Shown piece after piece: positions 1 to 4,860 of a DNA stretch of 5,514 nt. Position 1 is the first letter of the stretch; each line of letters opens with the position of its first letter. The position numbers and the translations under genes were made by a program. A model generated the notes under the pieces. It did no database searches. It saw only the letters and a program-made list of their open reading frames with translations, and was not told the origin of the DNA. The DNA is from Candidatus Bathyarchaeota archaeon. GTDB lineage: Archaea; Thermoproteota; Bathyarchaeia; Bathyarchaeales; UBA233. The DNA is taken from positions 1 through 5,514 of the forward strand of contig SMYP01000148.1 of assembly GCA_007050895.1 (NCBI GenBank). The letters run 5' to 3'.

Positions 1-53
1 CCCATGCGCTGCATCATGCGCCTTTGTTCTCGAGGATTCATACGTTTATGCAT
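1..53 (-). CDS. nac: Nascent polypeptide-associated complex protein (NAC), N-terminal fragment cut by window edge
   Basis: Reading the minus strand from an ATG at 53-51 gives MHKRMNPREQRRMMQRMG, running off the left edge of the window. The NPRxxRRMMxRMG pattern is the characteristic Met/Arg-rich start of archaeal NAC, a homodimeric ribosome-associated factor that contacts nascent chains near the tunnel exit. Only about 17 codons are visible, so the NAC and UBA domains cannot be checked. A GGAAG at 67-63 lies 9 nt before the ATG and could serve as ribosome binding site; the ATG at 41-39 is an alternative start. The gene sits 45 bp downstream of the PUA-domain gene on the same strand with no obvious promoter between them, so the two are probably cotranscribed. 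As I recall, this PUA-NAC order recurs in archaea, which supports the call. Confidence 0.72.
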   Translation of the reverse strand, partial: MHKRMNPREQRRMMQRM

Positions 54-98
54 AACAGATCGCTTCCACAAACTATTCTGCAGTAGGGATTCATATAC

Positions 99-569
99 TT
101 AACTTTCTTTGGTGCACCCGTGCCTAACTTTGACTGCAACACCAGTTTTGAAAGCTTTCATCTCTGAGGCAGAAAGCAGAGCTCGTCCAACCGCTAAAAC
201 GTGATTGTTCTCGTCTAGAATTATAACTTCATCTTTTGCATGAACTTCGTCATCAGCCACAACAACATGCACAGCAAACACATCGCCACCATCAGCAATA
301 AACTCTGAAACCTCGTTTTTCACTGTGACAAAGCATTTAGTAGAACCTCTATTTTTGGCTAAAAGCCGAGCAGCAGTGATACTTAATGACAGTAAACCAT
401 CAGTCGGGCGGAGTGTTGCCAATCTTTCGCCATTTAGGTGCACGTATCGTATCCTACCAGTAGCTTTCGAGTACGATATGTCCACCTTATCTGGAAACAG
501 CTTACCACCTACGCCTTTTCCGAATTGATAGTCTGCTGTGCTTCTGATGCGATTTAGCGCGTTTTCCAA
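99..569 (-). CDS. PUA-domain RNA-binding protein related to the C-terminal part of archaeosine transglycosylase/ArcS
   Basis: This 156-residue protein has two parts. Residues about 5-70 (RIRSTADYQFGKGVG, then SKATGRIRYVHLNG and LATLRPTDGLLSL) match the domain that precedes PUA in archaeal tRNA-guanine transglycosylase and archaeosine synthase. Residues about 76-152 form a PUA domain, including the VFAVHVVVADDEVHAKDEVIILD core and the GRALLSASEM strand-turn. No catalytic transglycosylase barrel is present, so it is likely a stand-alone RNA-binding protein acting on tRNA or rRNA in the cytoplasm; its exact target is not known to me. The start is a TTG at 569-567, supported by a GGTGA at 581-577 with a 7-nt spacer. 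The nac gene follows 45 bp downstream. It is transcribed divergently from aMBF1. It could alternatively be the detached PUA subunit of a split archaeosine enzyme; the sequence here cannot decide. Confidence 0.85.
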   Translation of the reverse strand: MENALNRIRSTADYQFGKGVGGKLFPDKVDISYSKATGRIRYVHLNGERLATLRPTDGLLSLSITAARLLAKNRGSTKCFVTVKNEVSEFIADGGDVFAVHVVVADDEVHAKDEVIILDENNHVLAVGRALLSASEMKAFKTGVAVKVRHGCTKES

Positions 570-655
570 GTGTTTTTCACCAGTATTCCTCTATTTCTGA
601 TTCGACAAGTATAAACACTACCGTATAATAAAGACAACTGGGTGAAAAATCGTTG
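567..655. repeat. Inverted repeat covering both ribosome binding sites and TTG starts of the divergent genes
   Basis: The left arm at 567-581 and the right arm at 641-655 match at 12 of 15 positions when one is reverse-complemented, including an unbroken 9-bp TTTTTCACC/GGTGAAAAA. Each arm carries GGTGA, a 7-nt spacer and a TTG start. Part of the similarity is expected because both must pair with the same 16S rRNA tail, but the shared run of A bases after GGTGA is not required for that. Confidence 0.6.
596..634. promoter_or_regulatory. Divergent promoter region between the PUA gene and aMBF1
   Basis: The AT-rich centre of the 83-bp gap holds TATAAA at 610-615, which reads GTTTATAC on the minus strand, and a second element TATAATAAA at 624-632, which reads TTTATTATA on the minus strand. 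With the usual archaeal distance of about 25 bp, the first element would place a plus-strand transcript start near 636-640, just before the aMBF1 ribosome binding site. On the minus strand the same element would start near 587, and the second near 600. Both would give short leaders containing GGTGA. A candidate BRE on the plus side is CGACAAG at 603-609. Which element drives which gene is inference. Confidence 0.5.
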
Positions 656-1177
656 CGATGCGAAGTTTGTGGACGCAAAATCCACGGCGCTCCAATCAGA
701 TCCCTAATTGAAGGCGCCAAGCTGACAGTGTGCATTGAATGTTCAAAGCATGGAAGGATAATTAGGGAAGAAGAGATCGAGCCGAGAGTTCCAAAGAAAG
801 CTTTGGCACCTATGCCATTTGTTCAAAGAAAGAAGTCGCAGGCAAAAGTAGACACTACTCAAGAAATAGTAGAAGGTTACGATTCAAAGATTCGTCAAGC
901 ACGGGAAAAACTGGGTCTTTCCCACGAGGAGTTGGGTAAGAAAATAAACGAAAAAGCGTCTGTTTTAAGCAAACTTGAGACCGGAAAAATGACGCCCAAC
1001 AACCAGCTTGTCACGAAGCTTGAACATGTTTTGAAAATCAAATTGCTAGTTCCAATAAAGGAAGAAAAAATCTCACAGGGTTTTCCTAAATCGCCAAATC
1101 GGGAAACAACTTTAGGCGACCTGATACAGCTAAACAAGAAAGGCGAGGAGGAAAACAAAGAACGAAAGCAATCATAG
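653..1177 (+). CDS. Multiprotein bridging factor aMBF1 (zinc ribbon plus HTH transcription factor)
   Basis: The 174-residue protein begins with a zinc ribbon whose ligands are C3, C6, C27 and C30 (CEVC and CIEC). A basic linker rich in Lys and Pro follows (about 44-70). Residues about 77-132 form a Cro/C1-type helix-turn-helix: IRQAREKLGLSHEELGKKI, then the recognition-helix region VLSKLETGKMTPNNQLVTKLE. This order is that of archaeal MBF1, the counterpart of eukaryotic MBF1/Edf1, which associates with ribosomes and with the transcription apparatus. The tail (140-174) is charged and low in complexity. The start is TTG at 653-655 with GGTGA at 641-645 and a 7-nt spacer, giving a Cys at position 3 as in relatives. 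Its TAG stop shares a base with the annotated GTG of hflX, so the two genes are coupled. Its 3' end also holds the only strong ribosome binding site near hflX. Confidence 0.92.
   Translation: MRCEVCGRKIHGAPIRSLIEGAKLTVCIECSKHGRIIREEEIEPRVPKKALAPMPFVQRKKSQAKVDTTQEIVEGYDSKIRQAREKLGLSHEELGKKINEKASVLSKLETGKMTPNNQLVTKLEHVLKIKLLVPIKEEKISQGFPKSPNRETTLGDLIQLNKKGEEENKERKQS
1147..1151 (+). promoter_or_regulatory. GGAGG ribosome binding site inside the aMBF1 3' end, bearing on the hflX start
   Basis: GGAGG is the strongest Shine-Dalgarno sequence near the start of hflX. It lies 25 nt before the GTG at 1177, too far for normal use, but 10 nt before an in-frame ACG at 1162. Starting at that ACG would add the residues (M/T)KAII in front of VQRRL, restoring the first beta strand seen in HflX relatives. 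It may still serve re-initiation at the GTG. Confidence 0.5.
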
Positions 1178-2433
1178 TGCAACGACGACTAAGCCACGAA
1201 ACATCAAGTTTAGAAGAACTCAATAAACTCGCAGAAGCCGCTGGATACACTGTAGTCGCAAAAATGGAGCAACTCAGAACGGCTGATGCCCGCTACCAGA
1301 TAGGCGCAGGAAAAGCAGAAGAATTGGCCGCGCTTGTCAAGGAAAAAGGAGCGGAAAAACTTCTTTTTGACAATCCACTGAAGTCTGTTCAAGCCTACAA
1401 TCTAGCAAAAGTCACAGGAGTAGAAGCCGTCGACCGCTTCAAGCTTATACTTGAAATTTTCACAAAAAGAGCCACGACCACGGAGGCTAAACTGCAGATT
1501 CAGCTTGCAACGCTCAGGTATGAACTTACTCACGCTAAAGAACGCGTAAGACTCACAAAACTGAAAGAGCAACCCGGCTTCATGGGGCTCGGCGCCTACG
1601 AAGCAGATGTTTACTACGATGCCATAAATAGGCAGATTCAAACTATCCGAGGAAAACTCCGGAAAATCCGGGAGAAACGGGTGTTACACCGCGAAAGACG
1701 AGCTGAATTGGGTTTTCTATCCATTTCATTAGCAGGATACACAAGCGCTGGGAAAAGTTCATTGTTTAGCGCGTTAACGGAAGAAACAGTGCGTGTGGAC
1801 AAGGCTTTGTTTACTACGCTTTCAACCACAACGAGACTTGTGGAAATCTCGAAGAGGCATTTTCTTTTGACAGACACCGTTGGCTTCATCGACCGGTTGC
1901 CCTTAACGTTGATTGAAGCTTTCCAGTCAACTCTTGAAGAAACCATCTACTCTGACCTCATACTGCTAGTGCTGGACCTAAGCGAGCCCTTAGAGAAAAT
2001 TGAGAAGAAAAACAACATATGCATGGAAACAATAGAGCGTATAGGCGCGTTAGGCATACCAATTATAACCGTGTTGAACAAGATTGACTTGTTAAATGAG
2101 ACTGAAACAAAGCGGAAAACTGAATCGTTAAAAGCGAGGATTAAAAACCCGATTCTCATATCCGCATTACAACGGACAAACCTTGAACTATTAAAGCAAG
2201 AAATACTGAAAAATCTCGAAGATTACGTCCAGGCGTCATTCTCTGTTCCATTAACCAATGAAACCATGCCTTTCATGTCGTGGGTTCACGAAAGCGCAGA
2301 TGTAAAAGAGGTAAAGTTCATGAGCGACTCTGTGCAAGTCACTCTTGAGGCAACCCCCTTATTCGTTGAAAAAATAAGAAAACGGGTTGAAGAATTCAAT
2401 GGAAAATTTGGAACAAAACCCAAGATCAAATAG
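1177..2433 (+). CDS. hflX: GTPase HflX (ribosome-associated, OBG-HflX superfamily)
   Basis: The 418-residue protein has the full HflX layout. Residues about 1-170 form the N-terminal HflX domain, with the YQIGAGKAEEL signature at 40-50 and the helical hairpin around KLQIQLATLRYEL (105-117) and PGFMGLGAYEAD (133-144). The G domain follows: G1 GYTSAGKSS at 187-195, G2/switch I FTTL at 212-215, G3 DTVGF at 233-237, G4 NKID at 301-304 and G5 SAL at 329-331. A short C-terminal domain reaches residue 418. HflX binds the large ribosomal subunit and splits stalled or stress-blocked ribosomes in bacteria; the archaeal protein is assumed to act similarly. G1 has Ser-Ser where many relatives have Asn and Thr (GYTNAGKST), a mild change that keeps the catalytic GKS. 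The GTG start overlaps the aMBF1 stop (TAGTG) and probably misses the first strand; an ACG at 1162 behind GGAGG may be the true start. Confidence 0.94.
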   Translation: MQRRLSHETSSLEELNKLAEAAGYTVVAKMEQLRTADARYQIGAGKAEELAALVKEKGAEKLLFDNPLKSVQAYNLAKVTGVEAVDRFKLILEIFTKRATTTEAKLQIQLATLRYELTHAKERVRLTKLKEQPGFMGLGAYEADVYYDAINRQIQTIRGKLRKIREKRVLHRERRAELGFLSISLAGYTSAGKSSLFSALTEETVRVDKALFTTLSTTTRLVEISKRHFLLTDTVGFIDRLPLTLIEAFQSTLEETIYSDLILLVLDLSEPLEKIEKKNNICMETIERIGALGIPIITVLNKIDLLNETETKRKTESLKARIKNPILISALQRTNLELLKQEILKNLEDYVQASFSVPLTNETMPFMSWVHESADVKEVKFMSDSVQVTLEATPLFVEKIRKRVEEFNGKFGTKPKIK

Positions 2434-2986
2434 AAAAGAAACACAGGAAGTTGTCGTGTTAAGGTGGGGTCACCGTCCGCAGCGGGACGCCAGACTTACC
2501 AGTCATGTTGCATTAACAGCTCGAGCGTTAGGTGCTTCAGGATTCCTGCTTTCCGACATAGAAGACAAGAAGCTCAAAGAAACTGTGGAGAAAGTTACAG
2601 GAAACTGGGGTGGAAAATTCTTTTTTGAAATGGGCAAAAAATGGAAAAGTACCGTGAGAGACTGGAAAATCAAAGGCGGAATCGTAGTTCATTTAACAGT
2701 TTACGGAGAGAACGTGCAAACAAGTCCAGTTCTAGACAAAATTCGGCGGACGGGAAAAGATGTTCTGGTGTTGGTTGGAAGCCAGAAAGTGCCAGGCACG
2801 TTTTTTTCAGATGACGTATCGGACTTTAACGTGGCGGTTGGAAACCAACCTCACTCAGAGTGCGCAGCTCTTGCTATATTCTTGGACAGATTTTTTAAAG
2901 GAAAAGAACTATCCAAGGATTTTAAAAAAGCGAAAATAAAGGTTGTGCCTCAGGAAAGAGGAAAGAAAACGATAGTTGGATGTTAA
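2399..2986 (+). CDS. trm56: tRNA (cytidine(56)-2'-O)-methyltransferase aTrm56
   Basis: This SPOUT-class enzyme uses S-adenosylmethionine to methylate the ribose of C56 in the T-loop of tRNAs, an archaeal modification that strengthens the D-loop/T-loop contact. Numbering from the ATG at 2399, the signature blocks are VVVLRWGHRPQRDARLTSHV (18-37), VHLTVYGEN (97-105), VLVLVGSQKVPG (122-133) and the trefoil-knot region VAVGNQPHSECAALAIFLDR (145-164), ending with KIKVVPQERGKK. Length (195 residues) fits the family. The start is uncertain: ATG 2399 gives a charged 17-residue extension that I do not expect in relatives, which usually begin right before the VVVLR strand; TTG 2387 would be longer still, and GTG 2456, behind an AGGAAG, would clip the strand. 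The gene overlaps hflX by 35 bp, so translation is probably coupled. A TAA stop is followed by an AT-rich gap before tfe. Confidence 0.93.
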   Translation: MENLEQNPRSNRKETQEVVVLRWGHRPQRDARLTSHVALTARALGASGFLLSDIEDKKLKETVEKVTGNWGGKFFFEMGKKWKSTVRDWKIKGGIVVHLTVYGENVQTSPVLDKIRRTGKDVLVLVGSQKVPGTFFSDDVSDFNVAVGNQPHSECAALAIFLDRFFKGKELSKDFKKAKIKVVPQERGKKTIVGC

Positions 2987-2990
2987 TTTA

Positions 2991-3018
2991 GATGAAAATT
3001 TAAGAAGAGTTTTATTGT
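2991..3018 (+). promoter_or_regulatory. Candidate promoter upstream of tfe
   Basis: The trm56-tfe gap holds GATGAAAATTTAAG at 2991-3004, which can be read as a purine-rich BRE followed by an AT-rich TATA-like box, and an AGTTTTATTG at 3009-3018. Using the first element, transcription would start near 3026-3028. That would lie downstream of the TTG at 3023 and would give the ATG at 3035 a leader of under 10 nt. Weak elements of this kind arise by chance in AT-rich gaps, so read-through from the upstream genes is also possible. Confidence 0.38.
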
Positions 3019-3034
3019 AGCATTGCGGTTATTT

Positions 3035-3568
3035 ATGGGGAAAGGAAAACAGAGCATGTTATCAACTATTGATGATGCAACGCTAATGAAAGTTGCAACA
3101 GCTATGGGTGAGGAAGAAGCTGTAAAGCTTATTGAGTTTATAAAAAATGTAGATGAAATAACGGATGACGAAATCGCCAACAATACTGGTATCCGTTTGA
3201 ATATAGTTCGCAGAATTCTTTACAAGCTTTATGATCATTCTCTTGTTAGTTTACGGAGAACTCGCGACCCCAAAACTGGATGGTTTATATTCCATTGGAA
3301 ACTCCAACCAACTCAACTTGAGGGTTTCATTCTAAGCCAGAAACGCAGGGTTCTTGAGAAACTGGATGTTCGGCTAGAATACGAAAAAAATCATGATTTT
3401 TATTGTTGCGACACACCAGGATGCAAACGAATTCCGTTTGAAGAAGCGGTGGAACTGGTTTTTAATTGTCCCACTTGCGGCAAACCCTTGATGCACTGTG
3501 AAAACGGAAAATTTGTTGAAAAATTAGCTGCGAAAGTTGAACAGCTGAGAAAGGAACTGGGTGAGTGA
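3035..3568 (+). CDS. tfe: Transcription factor E, alpha subunit (TFE/TFIIE-alpha homologue)
   Basis: TFE stabilises the open complex of archaeal RNA polymerase. From ATG 3035 the protein has 177 residues. Residues about 15-95 form the winged helix, with IANNTGIRLNIVRRILYKLY as the helix-turn-helix and RDPKTGWFIFHWK as the wing. A helical linker (about 97-121, QKRRVLEKLDVRLEYEK) leads to the zinc ribbon (about 123-155): CCDTPGC, then FEEAVELVFNCPTCGKPL. The second ligand pair is the usual CPTC; the first pair is spaced C-x4-C (or C-x5-C using the preceding Cys), wider than C-x2-C. A short coiled tail (KLAAKVEQLRKELG) ends the protein. Start choice: ATG 3035 fits the predicted transcript start; TTG 3023 would fall upstream of it, and ATG 3056 has a weak AGGA 9 nt away. 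The 3' end overlaps the HD gene by 8 bp. Confidence 0.93.
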   Translation: MGKGKQSMLSTIDDATLMKVATAMGEEEAVKLIEFIKNVDEITDDEIANNTGIRLNIVRRILYKLYDHSLVSLRRTRDPKTGWFIFHWKLQPTQLEGFILSQKRRVLEKLDVRLEYEKNHDFYCCDTPGCKRIPFEEAVELVFNCPTCGKPLMHCENGKFVEKLAAKVEQLRKELGE

Positions 3569-4091
3569 AACGCTTCCATCCAGGGAGCAAGCATTACAGA
3601 TTCTCCGTGAAAACCAATGCTCCAAGAAAGTCATAAACCATTGCATAGCAGTTACTGAACTTGCATTAGAGACCGCAAACATTCTCAAAGAGAAAGGCTT
3701 TGAAATTGATATTGAACTCGTGGCAATGGGTGCGCTACTTCATGACATTGGACGATCAAAAACTCACACGGTTCACCATGCAGTTGTCGGAGCTGAAATC
3801 GCAAAATCTGCGGGTTTGCCGGACTCAGTGGTTTCCATAATAAAAAGGCACGTTGGAGGCGGAATAATCGACAGCGAAGCGGAAAAATTAGGGTGGCCAA
3901 AAGACGGTTACGTTCCAACTTCCCTTGAGGAGAAAATTGTTGCTTACGCTGATAAGCTGATTGAAAAAGGCAAACGAGCTCCGATAGACCTGACGATAGA
4001 AAAGCTTTCTGAGGAGATGAAGTATGAGGCGGCTGAAAGAGTGCGAAGACTCTATAATGAAATAACAGATCTTATGGGAGACTGCCCATGA
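3561..4091 (+). CDS. HD-domain metal-dependent hydrolase, archaeal TIGR00295-type family
   Basis: The 176-residue protein carries a complete HD-hydrolase metal-site set: H27 (VINHCIAV), the H61-D62 doublet (LLHDIGRSKTH), H72 or H73, H97 (IKRHVGGG) and D131 (AYADKL). The PSREQAL opening, the HDIGRSKTH block and the LEEKIVAYADKLI block match, from memory, a small archaeal family defined as TIGR00295 whose substrate has not been established; HD proteins of this type cleave phosphate esters of nucleotides or RNA ends. The start is GTG at 3561, inside the tfe 3' end, with AAGGA at 3551-3555 a few bases upstream. The next gene overlaps by ATGA. This double overlap places it firmly in one transcript with tfe, so a role touching transcription or RNA is plausible but is inference only. 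Nothing suggests truncation. Confidence 0.87.
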   Translation: MSETLPSREQALQILRENQCSKKVINHCIAVTELALETANILKEKGFEIDIELVAMGALLHDIGRSKTHTVHHAVVGAEIAKSAGLPDSVVSIIKRHVGGGIIDSEAEKLGWPKDGYVPTSLEEKIVAYADKLIEKGKRAPIDLTIEKLSEEMKYEAAERVRRLYNEITDLMGDCP

Positions 4092-4846
4092 CCACGTTGA
4101 CTTTACTGACGAAAATCAGCGAGAATAGCCAACTAAACCAGGTTCGCAAAGCTGTGGAGACCCTGCTAAGCGGGCTGGAGGTAGAAATAAAAATTTTGGG
4201 TTCAGTTGCTGACGGGTGGGTGCAAATAGCTTTTTCAGGTGAAGACGAAGGAATCGCTACGAATTATGTGATTCAAGAGGTAGGTCTCTGTCCAAACAGT
4301 TTTGAGAATGTGGAAGAATTTTCAACTATAAAGGGTTACATTCAGAAAATTGGAAAAAACGAGTTAACTGTTGATGTGGGAATTTTTCAGCCGGAAATCG
4401 TTTACGCAACCGTTCCTTTGCGCCATTTACAGGATGAGCTTGTAGATGGCAGAAAAATTGCCGCAAGTAAGATTGCTGAGCTTTTTGGTTTCTGTGAAGG
4501 CGTACCAGTAAACGTTAAGGTCAACGGCTTAAAATGGAACGACCGCCTAATAGACGTTAAATTGTCAAGCGGGCAAATTATGAAATACATGGTTTGGCGA
4601 GAGTCCCTGCTGGATAGATTAATAGTGTTAGGCCCATCTCTTCTCGAAGTAGAGGCGACAATCGAACAAGGAAGAATAGATCGAGATGTCATCAACGTGG
4701 AACCGTTAGGACTTTTCGAGCATTCCCTAACTTGCAAACTGGGGACCGATGCAGCAGGATTAATACCGAAAATTGGCAGAAAACTGAAAAATGCAAGGTT
4801 TGCTGTGTTTAACCCAAAAACGCTAAGAGATCTCTTAAGCGTCTGA
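4088..4846 (+). CDS. DUF2110-type conserved archaeal protein, function unknown
   Basis: The 252-residue protein is soluble, with no membrane segment or signal peptide. Blocks that recall the archaeal DUF2110 family are IKGYIQKIGKNELTVDVGI (81-99) with the following ATVPLRHLQDEL (107-118), a GRIDRDVINVEPLG stretch (195-208), and the C-terminal LTCKLGTDAAGLIPKIGRKL (214-233). Residues about 80-165 have alternating beta strands with the look of an S1/OB-like barrel, which would suit RNA or single-stranded nucleic acid binding; this is my structural guess, not an established role. The start is ATG at 4088, overlapping the HD stop as ATGA, with a good GGGAG at 4076-4080 and a 7-nt spacer. It closes the tfe-HD operon. 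Its last codons contain a palindrome that appears to serve as terminator for the opposing gene. Confidence 0.75.
   Translation: MTTLTLLTKISENSQLNQVRKAVETLLSGLEVEIKILGSVADGWVQIAFSGEDEGIATNYVIQEVGLCPNSFENVEEFSTIKGYIQKIGKNELTVDVGIFQPEIVYATVPLRHLQDELVDGRKIAASKIAELFGFCEGVPVNVKVNGLKWNDRLIDVKLSSGQIMKYMVWRESLLDRLIVLGPSLLEVEATIEQGRIDRDVINVEPLGLFEHSLTCKLGTDAAGLIPKIGRKLKNARFAVFNPKTLRDLLSV
4816..4841 (-). terminator. Hairpin plus T-run terminator for the right-hand minus-strand gene, embedded in the DUF2110 coding end
   Basis: On the minus strand, 4841-4821 reads CGCTTAAGAGATCTCTTAGCG and can fold into an 8-bp stem with one bulged U and a GAUC tetraloop. It is followed directly by five T (4820-4816). 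The core AAGAGATCTCTT (4825-4836) is a perfect 12-bp palindrome. The hairpin begins 20 nt beyond the minus-strand stop, the right place for a terminator. On the plus strand the same hairpin is not followed by T, so it looks directional. Another minus-strand T5 lies at 4850-4846. Confidence 0.55.
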
Positions 4847-4860
4847 AAAATTAGTATGGA

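Noticed and set aside
187..195. Possible mobile element or integration scar near the strand switches
   Set aside because: No terminal repeats, target duplications, transposase or tRNA remnant were found at either strand switch (570-652, 4847-4860).
325..528. Plus-strand open frame of 67 codons
   Set aside because: It lies wholly antisense to the PUA gene, resembles nothing I know and lacks a ribosome binding site.
1656..1676. Small hairpin CTCCGG/CCGGGAG inside hflX
   Set aside because: The stem is short and imperfect, arises from Arg/Lys codons, and has no T-run or conserved position.
1638..1946. Minus-strand open frame of 102 codons
   Set aside because: It runs antisense to the HflX G domain, and no domain or start signal is seen.
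2983..3003. Imperfect AT inverted repeat (TTAATTT / AAATTTAA) after trm56
   Set aside because: It is low in complexity with a mismatch; better explained as an AT-rich promoter gap than as a terminator or operator.
4402..4737. Minus-strand open frame of 111 codons
   Set aside because: It lies antisense to the DUF2110 gene, with Ser/Arg-rich composition typical of a shadow frame.
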